This document shows, one piece after another, positions 35,542 through 44,948 of a stretch of 64,000 nucleotides of DNA. This DNA is from Tissierella sp032104385 (GTDB lineage Bacteria > Bacillota > Clostridia > Tissierellales > Tissierellaceae). The notes beneath the pieces were generated by a model. The model was not told the DNA's origin. It saw only the letters and a list, made by a program, of their open reading frames with translations, and made no database searches. Each line of letters begins with the position of its first letter. Within the stretch, counting starts at the first letter, position 1. Position numbers and translations under genes: made by a program. The stretch covers positions 62,001-126,000 of the forward strand of contig NZ_DAMCHJ010000001.1 in NCBI RefSeq assembly GCF_032104385.1, written 5' to 3'.

Positions 35542-38500
35542 TTATACATTAGAGTTACTTTTCCTTAGTCTTTTTATTCTTGATTTCATTTTAATAGAGA
35601 TATCATCAAATACTGTATATAAGACTGGAACAAATACTAATGTTAAAACCGTAGATAAAGTCAATCCACTTATAACTACTACTGCCATTGGTGCTTGCAT
35701 TTCTGCTCCCTCGCCTATTCCTAGAGCTAAAGGTACAAGACCTAAAATTGTTGTCAAGGTTGTCATCAATATAGGTCTTAACCTAATAGGCCCCGCAGTG
35801 ATAATGGCTTCAAACCTTTCTTTTCCTTCTTGACGCAAGATATTTATATAATCGATTAATACAATACCATTATTAACTACAATGCCTGCTAACATGATAA
35901 TACCTATAAAGGCTGTTACACCAAAGGATTTTCTTGTAATGAAAAGACCTAAGAGTCCTCCACCAAATGCCAATGGTATAGTAAACATAATGATAAATGG
36001 ATTAATTAAGGATTCAAATTGTGCTGCCATTACCATATAGATTAGAATTATAGCGAGAACTAACGCTAATAAAAGCTGCTTAAAGGCATCAATCATCTGC
36101 TCATTTTCTCCACCTATTTTATAGCTATATCCTGATGGAAATTCATAATTCTTTAACTCCTTTTCTATATCTAAACTAATACTTCTCAAATCTCTGCCAG
36201 TTATTTGACTGGTAACTGTAACTACTCTTTCTTGGTCTTCACGATTTATTTGGATAGGGCCTTTTACTATGGATATATCTGCCACTTGAGATATAGGTAT
36301 ATTAATTCCACTTGGAGTGGTAATATCCAATTGTCCAAGATTAGATAAACTCTCTGTAATATCCTCTGTTGCCCTTACTACTATATCCAGTTCGTCTCCC
36401 TCATCTTTATATTTAGCAACTATAGTTCCAGATGCCCCTCCCCTAATAGCAGAAGCTATTTGAGAAGTAGTCAATCCGTATATTGCTGCATTTTCCTTGT
36501 TTACCTGAATTTCTACTTCTGGTACTGCATCACTTAAACTTGTTTTTACATCTCGAGTTCCTTCTACGGATTCAATTATATCTTTGAAATCATTAGATAT
36601 TTTTTCAAGAATCTCTAATTCATCACCTTTTATACTTATACTAACTGGAGCAGAAGAACCAGCCATTCCCATATTTGAAGATTCTGTTACTGTGATTTCA
36701 GCTCCTGGTATATCTTTTATGATTTTTCTTACTTCCTCTGCAACTTCCTTTGTGCTTCTCTTTCTTTCACTTAATTTAACTAAATTTATAGAAATAGAGC
36801 CGCTATTTCCATTATTAATGCTATGACTTCCAAAGCCCCCTGAAGTTACATTGGCAAAAATTACATCTATCTCAGGTATTTCTGCAATTTTTTCTTCTGC
36901 AATTTTCGTTATTTCATCTACTTGATGAATATTTGAGCCTAAAGGTAAACTTATATTTATTGTCATACTTCCCTCATCTGTCACAGGAAAAAATTCCATT
37001 CCTACACCTGCTAAACTTACTACACTTAGAACAAAAACTATTACTGAAATAGCGATGGTAGTCTTTCTGCGTTTAAGTCCTAATTCTAATAAGGACTTAT
37101 ATTTATTTTCTATTTTTTTAAATAAATTATCAAATGCCTTATAAATAAAATCTAATCTTTTCTTCTTCCCTTCAGTATCCTCATCAATTGTTAAAATCTT
37201 AGAGGATAACATAGGAATAAAGGTTAAAGCTACTACTAAAGAAGCTGTAAGTGACAGGGTAACTGTCATGGCAAAATCTTTAAATAAAATACCAACCATT
37301 CCATCTACAAATACTATTGGGAGGAATACTGCTATGGTTGTAAGAGTGGAGGCTGTAATTGATAAGCCAACCTCTTTAGCTCCTTTTATGGCAGCTTCTT
37401 TTTTAGAATATCCTTCTGCTCTATATCTATAAATATTTTCCAGCACTACAATGGCACTATCTACTAACATACCTACTGCTAATGCTAATCCGCCTAAGGT
37501 CATCATATTTAATGTAATCTTATTAAAATATAATAAGATAAATGAAGCGATTAATGAAATAGGTATAGATACTCCTACTATCAAAGTGGATCTTATATTC
37601 TTTAGGAAAATATATAAAACCGCAATGGCAAATATAGAACCTACAATAACATTATCTATAACATTATTAATGGAATCCTTTATAATAGTAGAGTTATCTA
37701 TTACTATATTAATTTTAATATCTGGATAATCTTTCTTTAGTTTTTCCACTTCTCTACTTACTAAATCTGCCACTTGTACTGTATTTTTACCTGATTGTTT
37801 TTTTATGGAAATATTTATACTGTCTTCTCCATTAGTTCTAGATATTCCAGTAATATCTTTGTTTTTTAATTCTACTTTAGCTATATCCTTAAGAGTAATT
37901 ATAGAACCAGTATTAAGGGTAATAGGCATATCTCTGATTTCATCAATAGAATTAAACTCTCCTATTACTCTTATGGTAAGATCCTGTTCACCATTTTCTA
38001 CAACTCCTCCGGGAAGATTAGTGTTGGCTGCACTAAGCAGTTGATTTAATTGATTTATGCTTAATCCATATCTTGATAATCTAGCTATATCAACAGATAC
38101 CTCAATTTCATCTGTAAATCCTCCCCCAATATCAACGGAAGCTACTCCTTCTAATCTTTCAAATCTTTGTTTAAAGCTATCTTCTGCCAATGACTGTAAA
38201 CTTGATAGGCTTCCATTGGTAGATAAAGCTATTTGTACAATAGGCATGGAATTTGGGTCTATTTTAATTACCATAGGTTGTGTAGCATCATCTGGTAAAG
38301 CTCCCTTAACTAAGTCTACTTTCTCTCTCATTTCTAATGTGGCAAAATCCATATTTGTACCAGTATTAAACTGAGCAATTACAATAGAGCTTCCCTGGGA
38401 AGAAATTGAATTAATTGTATCTATATTGCCCACTGTAGCAATTGCCCCTTCAATTCGCTTGGTAATTAAATTCTCTATTTCCTGAGGACCAGCTCCTGAA

Positions 38501-38652
38501 TAGGATGTAGAAACAATTGCCACAGGTATTTCTATTTCTGGATAAAGGTCAATTGGTAGTCCTGCCAATGAGATTGCTCCAAAGATAACAACTACCAAAA
38601 CCATCATTGTTATAGTAACGGGTCTTTTAACAGCAAAACTTGATAAATTCAA
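35542..38652 (-). CDS. RND-family efflux transporter (HAE1/AcrB-type permease)
   Basis: A 1036-residue inner-membrane proton-driven pump with the RND layout: one helix, a large extracytoplasmic domain, six helices, then the same again. Signatures include RPVTITMMVLVVVIFGAISL at the N terminus, GGLALAVGMLVDSAIVVLENIYR in the fourth-helix region (the conserved acidic pair), and GIVVNNGIVLIDYINILRQEG. In this Gram-positive background there is no TolC, so it would export to the cell exterior with the adaptor encoded two bases upstream. Substrate unknown. Confidence 0.94.
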   Translation of the reverse strand: MNLSSFAVKRPVTITMMVLVVVIFGAISLAGLPIDLYPEIEIPVAIVSTSYSGAGPQEIENLITKRIEGAIATVGNIDTINSISSQGSSIVIAQFNTGTNMDFATLEMREKVDLVKGALPDDATQPMVIKIDPNSMPIVQIALSTNGSLSSLQSLAEDSFKQRFERLEGVASVDIGGGFTDEIEVSVDIARLSRYGLSINQLNQLLSAANTNLPGGVVENGEQDLTIRVIGEFNSIDEIRDMPITLNTGSIITLKDIAKVELKNKDITGISRTNGEDSINISIKKQSGKNTVQVADLVSREVEKLKKDYPDIKINIVIDNSTIIKDSINNVIDNVIVGSIFAIAVLYIFLKNIRSTLIVGVSIPISLIASFILLYFNKITLNMMTLGGLALAVGMLVDSAIVVLENIYRYRAEGYSKKEAAIKGAKEVGLSITASTLTTIAVFLPIVFVDGMVGILFKDFAMTVTLSLTASLVVALTFIPMLSSKILTIDEDTEGKKKRLDFIYKAFDNLFKKIENKYKSLLELGLKRRKTTIAISVIVFVLSVVSLAGVGMEFFPVTDEGSMTINISLPLGSNIHQVDEITKIAEEKIAEIPEIDVIFANVTSGGFGSHSINNGNSGSISINLVKLSERKRSTKEVAEEVRKIIKDIPGAEITVTESSNMGMAGSSAPVSISIKGDELEILEKISNDFKDIIESVEGTRDVKTSLSDAVPEVEIQVNKENAAIYGLTTSQIASAIRGGASGTIVAKYKDEGDELDIVVRATEDITESLSNLGQLDITTPSGINIPISQVADISIVKGPIQINREDQERVVTVTSQITGRDLRSISLDIEKELKNYEFPSGYSYKIGGENEQMIDAFKQLLLALVLAIILIYMVMAAQFESLINPFIIMFTIPLAFGGGLLGLFITRKSFGVTAFIGIIMLAGIVVNNGIVLIDYINILRQEGKERFEAIITAGPIRLRPILMTTLTTILGLVPLALGIGEGAEMQAPMAVVVISGLTLSTVLTLVFVPVLYTVFDDISIKMKSRIKRLRKSNSNV

Positions 38653-38654
38653 TA

Positions 38655-39875
38655 TTATTCACCCCTTACTACTTTCACTTTTCGTCCATTTTCTACATAA
38701 TGCTGCCCTTTTATAATAACCTCTTCATCTGTTTTAAGTCCTTCCTTAATTTCAACATAATCTCCTGTATCTAATCCTAATATAACAGATCTTTCAACTG
38801 CTTGATCATTTTCTACTACAAATACTATCTTCTCATCTTTCTTATCCAAAACAGCATTGCTTTTAATTGCTATAACCGAATCTATCTTATCTAAGTTTAA
38901 CTTTATCTTTCCATTCATCCCTGGTCTTATTTTCTTATCGGAATTGTCTATATATACTTTTACAGAATAAAGATTGCTCCCAATATCAGCTGTTGGGCTA
39001 ATATAGCTAATGGTACTAGATATATCTTCATCAAAGGCTGCTGGAATACTTAAATCTACTTTTTGATCTATGCTTAATCTATTTACTACATCTTCTACTA
39101 CGTTTATTTCCATATAAACCTTGTCCATATCAACAATGGTAGCTGCCATTTGTCCATTACTAATAATTTGACCTTCCTTTACATTTAATGCGGATACAAC
39201 TCCATCCATTGGTGCTTTCACAACTGTATTATTGAAATTATCTTCCATTTGTTCATAGGATATCTGTGCTTGTTTTAATTGGCTTAGAGCTTGCTGATAC
39301 AATGTTTCTGCTTGTTCTAGCTGACCTTTTGCTGCCTCTAAATTCATATCACTAGCAGATAGCTCTGCCTGCTCTAATTGACTTTTAGGTATAATACCCT
39401 CTTCATAAAGTTCTTTATTTCTTTCTAAATTTAACTTAGCATTTTCTATTCTTTCTTTATTTAATTCATAGTTAGCTTTTGCAATTTTCAAACTGCTTTC
39501 TGATTGTAAAACTCCATTATTTGCTATTTCAATGGCATTACTAGCCTGTTGGAGATTCTTTAAAAAAGTATCTTGCTCTACTACAAATAGTACACTTCCT
39601 TCTTTTACTACATCACCTAGTTTAACATTTACACTGGAAACTATCCCAGAAACTTTTGGTAAAACTGCTATTTCTTCATTTGCTAGTATCTTACCATTAA
39701 ATTTAAGATTATTTGCTATGGTTTGGATATTGGTCTTTTCTACTTCAACTGGTATATAATTCTCATCTTCAACTGTCTCACTAGATTTTAAAGATTTATT
39801 ACATCCAGATGCCAAACTTAACATCCCTACTAGAATGAAAACTAATATAATTTTTGTATTGAACCTTTTATGCAC
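38655..39875 (-). CDS. RND efflux adaptor (HlyD/MFP family) lipoprotein
   Basis: A 406-residue membrane fusion protein. A lipobox (LASGC) anchors it near residue 26. A biotinyl/lipoyl-like half-motif follows (VLPKVSGIVSSVNVKLGDVVKEGSVLF), then a coiled-coil hairpin rich in Glu/Gln/Ala (about 110-215), the second half-motif (VVKAPMDGVVSALNVKEGQII) and a beta-barrel domain (RPGMNGKIKL). It is the first gene of a three-gene operon with the pump and its TetR regulator. Confidence 0.92.
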   Translation of the reverse strand: MHKRFNTKIILVFILVGMLSLASGCNKSLKSSETVEDENYIPVEVEKTNIQTIANNLKFNGKILANEEIAVLPKVSGIVSSVNVKLGDVVKEGSVLFVVEQDTFLKNLQQASNAIEIANNGVLQSESSLKIAKANYELNKERIENAKLNLERNKELYEEGIIPKSQLEQAELSASDMNLEAAKGQLEQAETLYQQALSQLKQAQISYEQMEDNFNNTVVKAPMDGVVSALNVKEGQIISNGQMAATIVDMDKVYMEINVVEDVVNRLSIDQKVDLSIPAAFDEDISSTISYISPTADIGSNLYSVKVYIDNSDKKIRPGMNGKIKLNLDKIDSVIAIKSNAVLDKKDEKIVFVVENDQAVERSVILGLDTGDYVEIKEGLKTDEEVIIKGQHYVENGRKVKVVRGE

Positions 39876-39910
39876 TATAGTGTCCCCCCCAAATCAATTA
39901 AAATTTTATC

Positions 39911-39965
39911 GACCGAACGGTCAGTCAGTATTTTCCATTATATTATAGTCCTATTATCATGTCAA
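39911..39965 (-). promoter_or_regulatory. promoter and TetR operator of the RND operon
   Basis: TTGACA (39960-39965) and TATAAT (39937-39942) on minus have exact 17-base spacing. GACCGAACGGTC (39911-39922), within TGACTGACCGTTCGGTCGAT on minus, lies over and just after the start site: a typical AcrR/QacR-type operator. Confidence 0.8.
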
Positions 39966-39975
39966 TATCTTTTTC

Positions 39976-40020
39976 AATAACTTCACTTTTTGGTGCCTGG
40001 CACCAAAAAGTGAAGTTATT
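39976..40020. terminator. 22-bp perfect hairpin terminator with GGTGCCTGGCACC core (copy 2)
   Basis: Arms 39976-39997 and 39999-40020 pair perfectly around one base, four bases after the stop of the gerC-type gene. The core equals copy 1 at 34190-34234, while three arm positions differ with matching changes on the other side. Confidence 0.75.
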
Positions 40021-40024
40021 AATC

Positions 40025-41152
40025 TTATTGAACCAATCCTCTTCTTCTTATTTTAGTATCTATTATTACATCTATATCAATTTGGGAAAATATTTCATCC
40101 CAATCCTTTTCTACCTCTTTCCATACTTTTGGATGGTATTTATATAAATATTCCCCAATTTCTATGGCATCAGCTTTATATTCTTTTTGTAATACCTTCA
40201 ATGTACTGTTTATTTCATTTTCTAATACTTCACTTATTGCTTTTTCCATTTTATTTATTATTTCCATATCATTCACCATGGGTTTCTCTCGCATTATATA
40301 CTCTTGTAAATTTCCTTCAGTTTCAATACTTATTCTAATTTTTATATTTCCATCTTCTCTTAGTAAATGCCTTTTTATCTTTGAACCATCAATTGAATAT
40401 GAAACTGTAACTCCATTATATATTGCATCTATTAAATCTCTTTTTAATTTTCCTCGCATCAATGATATAGCTCTATTCTGCACTTCATCTATATCTCCTA
40501 TATGCATATAATTTTTAAATATTGCCCCACCAAATATCTTTATATCTTCTTCATGAATTGAAGCTCTAGGCATAAGTCCCACTCCACCTATATCAGTATC
40601 TTTTATAAACTGGGTTAAACTTTGAGGTATAAATCTAGATGTTCCTTTATTTTCTTTAAGCATACTAACCAATGTACCTTCTATTAACTCTTGTCTTTTA
40701 GCTTTTGGTATAAATAGAAGCAAATCCATAGCTTTTCCTTCTGCTATTAGTAATCTAACTTTTTTGTTTATAATAAAATCTCTGCTCACTCCATCTAAGA
40801 TTTCTCGAATTGCACATTCATCCTTTGCTAATTCCTGTCCGAATACCACTACTTTTAGATGTTTAAAATAAATTTCATAGGGCAGCCTTGTAGATAGTTG
40901 CTCTATCCCCTCAAAAACAGATGATGCTACAGTTGATACTATATGTATTCTATCTTTTTGAGTTGCATTTTTACCTATTGCATTTATATTGGGATAAGAT
41001 ATAGTTATTATATATTTATCTCCTTCACCATCGTTTAAGTCTACTCCTATTGAATATGGAAATATTCGTTGATTTATTTCTATCATTCCCCAACATCCTG
41101 TAGCCAGTATAAGTGATATGATAATAATCATCAATAGAAACCTTTTTTTCAT
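40025..41152 (-). CDS. Ger(x)C-family spore germination lipoprotein
   Basis: A 375-residue lipoprotein (lipobox LATGC at about residue 20) of the GerAC family, the C subunit of nutrient germinant receptors in the spore inner membrane. It contains MIEINQRIFPYSIGVDL and the characteristic STRLPYEIYFKHLKVVVFGQELA, SRDFIINKKVRLLIAEG. It overlaps the GerAB-type permease by four bases (ATGA). Third gene of the A-B-C receptor operon. Its germinant is not predictable from sequence. Confidence 0.92.
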   Translation of the reverse strand: MKKRFLLMIIIISLILATGCWGMIEINQRIFPYSIGVDLNDGEGDKYIITISYPNINAIGKNATQKDRIHIVSTVASSVFEGIEQLSTRLPYEIYFKHLKVVVFGQELAKDECAIREILDGVSRDFIINKKVRLLIAEGKAMDLLLFIPKAKRQELIEGTLVSMLKENKGTSRFIPQSLTQFIKDTDIGGVGLMPRASIHEEDIKIFGGAIFKNYMHIGDIDEVQNRAISLMRGKLKRDLIDAIYNGVTVSYSIDGSKIKRHLLREDGNIKIRISIETEGNLQEYIMREKPMVNDMEIINKMEKAISEVLENEINSTLKVLQKEYKADAIEIGEYLYKYHPKVWKEVEKDWDEIFSQIDIDVIIDTKIRRRGLVQ

Positions 41153-42243
41153 CTATTTGACCCCCTAGATTTAAATAATCCTATAGAGTAGATTATAATA
41201 GGCAGGAAAACTATGGACACAAATCCAAAGTAATTTATAAACTTTCTTATTTGTTTACTTAATTCAACTATATTTTCTGGTATCAAGGATATTATATATA
41301 TTAATGGTGTAAGTGGTAGTATAAATAATCCATGTTCTTTTGTATTAAATAAATTTGAAAGAATTTTTCCAGCTGAATAATAAAATGGAGCCATAGTTCC
41401 AAAAATAACTATTACCCATATAGCTACCATAAGTCCATCAATATTCTCAATAAAATACCCTGGTAAGTCTATTTCTTTTATAAGGGATAGTATAGGAAAG
41501 CTTTGCCTTTGTAAGCTCTGTAATCCATATTGAGATAGAGAGAGTACAAATACTATTACATATATGACTATTACGATCCCAACTCCTATAAGACTAGATT
41601 TCATGATTTCTTTCTTTCTTTCTGCAAAGGGTATTGAGAATAATAATATTTCAAATCCAGTATAACTGAAAAAGCTTAGACTTATACCCTTTGGCATATC
41701 CTTAATATTTGATTGAAACAGTGGAAGCATATTTGTAAAGTCTACACTTGTTAGAGATATAAGTATTAATATTATTACAAACCCTAGCACTACTGGATAT
41801 ATATGATATGCCGCTCTTCCAATTACTTGAATTTCAGATCTAGAGATATAGGTAGTTACAAGTATAAAGGAAATTATTATTATTTCCGTTGGTGTGTTTT
41901 CTAGAAGAAACGCCTTTAGAATCTCAGCAATATTTCTAGAAATAGCTGCCATACTCATTATTAAATAAATTAGAAAAAAAATAAGAAAAATATTAAATAT
42001 CCATTTGCCTAAAACCATTCTACCTATTTCAAAGAAATCTTTATCTGGATAAAGATAGAATAATTTATTCATAATTATTGTAATTCCTATTACTAATATA
42101 CCTGAAAGAATTATAGCTATCCATCCATCATTTCCTAGTATCAATGAAATTCTATTTGGAAGAGATAGAATTCCCGTTCCTACAATTGCTGAAACTACCA
42201 ATGCTCTTATCTGTTTATTTGATATTTTATTATTTTTTTGCAT
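41149..42243 (-). CDS. GerAB/GerXB-family spore germination permease
   Basis: A 364-residue membrane protein with about ten helices of the APC-superfamily endospore germination permease family (IRALVVSAIVGTGILSLPNRI, MVLGKWIFNIFLIFFLIYL). It is the germinant-binding B subunit of the receptor. It overlaps the A-subunit gene by 14 bases and the C-subunit gene by four, so the three are translated together. Confidence 0.92.
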   Translation of the reverse strand: MQKNNKISNKQIRALVVSAIVGTGILSLPNRISLILGNDGWIAIILSGILVIGITIIMNKLFYLYPDKDFFEIGRMVLGKWIFNIFLIFFLIYLIMSMAAISRNIAEILKAFLLENTPTEIIIISFILVTTYISRSEIQVIGRAAYHIYPVVLGFVIILILISLTSVDFTNMLPLFQSNIKDMPKGISLSFFSYTGFEILLFSIPFAERKKEIMKSSLIGVGIVIVIYVIVFVLSLSQYGLQSLQRQSFPILSLIKEIDLPGYFIENIDGLMVAIWVIVIFGTMAPFYYSAGKILSNLFNTKEHGLFILPLTPLIYIISLIPENIVELSKQIRKFINYFGFVSIVFLPIIIYSIGLFKSRGSNR

Positions 42244-43747
42244 CTTTCCAGCTTCTCCCCATTCTTCTCTTATTCCTCGGATGTGTAAATGTAGGTCTTT
42301 CTTTTAGGTACTGAATTGGTGCCTTGAATAAAGTATCTTTTAACTCACCGGAACCTACTCCTAAACCTGAATAAGGTGATGTGAAAGGTACTCCAAAACT
42401 ATCTAATTTAATTAAATGAGTTCCTAATAGTATAACTCCTAGCATTACTCCATATAGACCTAGTATAGAAGCTAAGATAATAAAGATAAATCTCCAAACT
42501 CTTAATCCTGCTGCAAACTCATAACTAGGTATAGCAAAGGAAGCTATAGTAGTGCTAGCTACTATGATTATTAAAATAGCACTTACTATTCCAGCCTCCA
42601 CTGCTGCCTGCCCAATTATAAGTCCCCCAACTATTCCTACTGTTGTACCTATTGGTCCAGAAATCCTCGTACCTGACTCTCTTATTAGCTCTATTGTAAC
42701 TTCCATTAAAAGTGTTTCTACAACTGCTGGAAAAGGTACATTAATTCTACTTGCTGCTAGATAATAGGTTAATTTTGTAGGTAATAATCCTGGATGATAG
42801 GAAATAATAGATATATAAAGGGCAGGAGATAGGACTGCTAAAAATACTGCTAATAATCTTAAAAACCTTACTCCTTGTGTTTCTTGCCATCGTGTATAAT
42901 AATCTTCTGTTGATTGCAATAATGTTCCAATAGTAGCAGGTACTATTAATACGAAGGGTGAATTGTCCACTATAATGGCTGCACGCCCTTCATATAATGC
43001 TGCTGCTACTGAATCAGGTCTTTCTGTATTTTCTATTTGTGGAAATGCTGAAAGATAATTATCTTCTATTAAATTTTCCAACATGGAACTATCCAGTATA
43101 GCATCTATATCTACTGATTTTAGTCTTTCATTAACATCTTCAATTAAAGATTTATCAGCGATATCTTCTATATACATTACTGCAACACTTGTTTGAGACC
43201 TTCTACCAACTGTATGCATCTTAATTTTCAAATTAGTATCCTTTATTCTTCTTCTTACTAATGTCATGTTTGCCTTTACAGATTCCACAAATCCATCCCT
43301 TGGTCCTCTAACTAAGGTTTCTGTCTGTGGTTCTTCAACTCCTCTAGCTGGCCAGCCTTTTGAATCAAATATTAAGCATTTATCAATTTTATCAATTAAT
43401 ATTATGGTATCACCAGAAAGTATGGACTTCACTATATTATCTACATGAAATTCTTCTTTTATATCTATAGTAGATAATATCTCCTTTGAGATTATATCTA
43501 TTAATGGAGTCTTGAACCCTTGTAGAGAAAAAGATTTTATTTCTTCTTCTATAAATAATGAAAAAATTCCGTGTTCTGCAATATATTCCTTGCTTACTAA
43601 TCCATCTATATATATTAAAGTGAGCTTTACTTTGTAAACATCTCCTACCTCTATTCTTCTAAAAACAACATCATCACAGTCAGCAAATAAACTTCTAAAT
43701 ATTTCTTCATTTTTTTCTAAGTCTTTAAGCAGTATAGTTTTCATCAT
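42230..43747 (-). CDS. GerA-family spore germination protein (A subunit)
   Basis: A 505-residue protein: a soluble N-terminal domain of about 290 residues (GWPARGVEEPQTETLVRGPRDGF, MYIEDIADKSLIEDVNERL) and about five C-terminal helices (PAVVETLLMEVTIELIRESG, GQAAVEAGIVSAIL). These are hallmarks of GerAA, which forms an ion channel in the spore inner membrane. Two ATGs stand in tandem at the start; the second is better spaced from AGGGGTG. A small membrane protein gene precedes it by seven bases. Confidence 0.93.
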   Translation of the reverse strand: MMKTILLKDLEKNEEIFRSLFADCDDVVFRRIEVGDVYKVKLTLIYIDGLVSKEYIAEHGIFSLFIEEEIKSFSLQGFKTPLIDIISKEILSTIDIKEEFHVDNIVKSILSGDTIILIDKIDKCLIFDSKGWPARGVEEPQTETLVRGPRDGFVESVKANMTLVRRRIKDTNLKIKMHTVGRRSQTSVAVMYIEDIADKSLIEDVNERLKSVDIDAILDSSMLENLIEDNYLSAFPQIENTERPDSVAAALYEGRAAIIVDNSPFVLIVPATIGTLLQSTEDYYTRWQETQGVRFLRLLAVFLAVLSPALYISIISYHPGLLPTKLTYYLAASRINVPFPAVVETLLMEVTIELIRESGTRISGPIGTTVGIVGGLIIGQAAVEAGIVSAILIIIVASTTIASFAIPSYEFAAGLRVWRFIFIILASILGLYGVMLGVILLGTHLIKLDSFGVPFTSPYSGLGVGSGELKDTLFKAPIQYLKERPTFTHPRNKRRMGRSWKDAKK

Positions 43748-43754
43748 TACACCC

Positions 43755-43973
43755 CTATATTAATAATAGCAATACATATAATAGTCCACCTATGGTTATG
43801 TATGAATAAGATATAATTTTTACCATTCTCAATTCTCTCATATATCCTTTTTGTCTATACCTTTTACCATCAATTAATAAAGTAAATATTCCTATAGCAA
43901 TTATCATTAAAATAGTATAATAATCAGTCAGTTCTCTCAATATTCTATGTATTTTAGAAAACAAAAATCCCAC
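43755..43973 (-). CDS. small membrane protein (CLC_0170-like)
   Basis: A 72-residue protein with two predicted transmembrane helices (about 19-35, YYTILMIIAIGIFTLLI; about 51-71, IISYSYITIGGLLYVLLLLI) separated by a basic loop (DGKRYRQKGY). It precedes the gerA-type gene by seven bases in the same direction. Small proteins of this kind recur beside clostridial germinant receptors. I recognise the type only loosely, and its role is unknown; it could be an accessory subunit. A GGAGGTGGG sits before the ATG. Confidence 0.65.
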   Translation of the reverse strand: MGFLFSKIHRILRELTDYYTILMIIAIGIFTLLIDGKRYRQKGYMRELRMVKIISYSYITIGGLLYVLLLLI

Positions 43974-44022
43974 CTCCTGTAACTAATATAGTTTGCAAAA
44001 GATGGGTAATATATACACTTTA

Positions 44023-44877
44023 TTAAATTGTCTTTACAATAAGAATTATGCCTTTATTATATTTTGCTTCTAAGTTTTTCTTACAAAATTCAAGTTTATC
44101 TAAATCCTCAAATAATCCAAAAACTGTTGGTCCGCTACCACTCATTAAAGAGCCTAATGCTCCATATTTTAGCATATCCCTCTTAATTTCAGATATAATA
44201 GGTGTTCTTTCTATAACTACTTCTTCCATTATATTAGTTATACTATTGGCCACAGATTTTATGTCATCCTCTTCTATAAAAGACATTATTCTTTTTATAT
44301 CAATATGTGATTGTTTATTTAGTCTAAGATTTTTATACACTTCAGCAGTTGAAATACCTATACCTGGATTAATGAGTAATACGTCTTTATCTTTAAAAGG
44401 CTTAACTTTTGTCAACTTTTCTCCTATTCCTTCTGCAAATGCTGTTCCCCCCATAATACAATAGGGTACATCTGCACCAATTTCGACACCTATTTCCATT
44501 AATTCTTCTTCACTTAATCTTAGCCCCCAAAACTCATTCAATCCCTTTAAAACTGCTGCTGCATTTGCACTGCCTCCTGCAAGCCCTGCTGCCACAGGAA
44601 TTCTTTTATATATATTTACTTTAATTCCTCTATTTATTCCCGTCTTTTCCTGCAGTTTTTTCCATGCATGATACACCAAATTTGTAGAGTCTATGGGAAC
44701 ATATTTGTTATTACATTCTATTTCTATATCTTCGTTTGTTTCTCTTATAATCAATATATCATTAAGACTAATTTGCTGCATTATAGTATTTATCTCGTGA
44801 TAACCGTCTTCCCTCTTATATAAAACATCTAGTCCTAAATTAATTTTACCATAGGAATTTATTATAATCTCTTTCAT
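44023..44877 (-). CDS. ispE: 4-diphosphocytidyl-2-C-methyl-D-erythritol kinase
   Basis: A 284-residue GHMP kinase of the non-mevalonate isoprenoid pathway, phosphorylating CDP-methylerythritol. Motifs: SYGKINLGLDVLYKREDGYHEI at the N terminus, the ATP loop PVAAGLAGGSANAAAVL (about 93-110) and LMSGSGPTVFGLF near the C terminus. Length is normal. It is preceded by its own sigma-A promoter. Confidence 0.96.
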   Translation of the reverse strand: MKEIIINSYGKINLGLDVLYKREDGYHEINTIMQQISLNDILIIRETNEDIEIECNNKYVPIDSTNLVYHAWKKLQEKTGINRGIKVNIYKRIPVAAGLAGGSANAAAVLKGLNEFWGLRLSEEELMEIGVEIGADVPYCIMGGTAFAEGIGEKLTKVKPFKDKDVLLINPGIGISTAEVYKNLRLNKQSHIDIKRIMSFIEEDDIKSVANSITNIMEEVVIERTPIISEIKRDMLKYGALGSLMSGSGPTVFGLFEDLDKLEFCKKNLEAKYNKGIILIVKTI

Positions 44878-44911
44878 TTAAATTTCTCCCTTGTGAAAAT
44901 TTACCTTTTCT

Positions 44912-44940
44912 ATTATATCATAGTTCCTAAGGTATGATAA
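44912..44940 (-). promoter_or_regulatory. sigma-A promoter of ispE
   Basis: TTATCA (44935-44940) and TATAAT (44912-44917) on minus with exact 17-base spacing, about 35 bases before the ATG. Confidence 0.65.
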
Positions 44941-44948
44941 AGCTTCGT

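Noticed and set aside
35542..38652. Plus-strand open frames opposite the RND pump gene (for example 38057-38374)
   Set aside because: Shadows of the pump gene without start signals.
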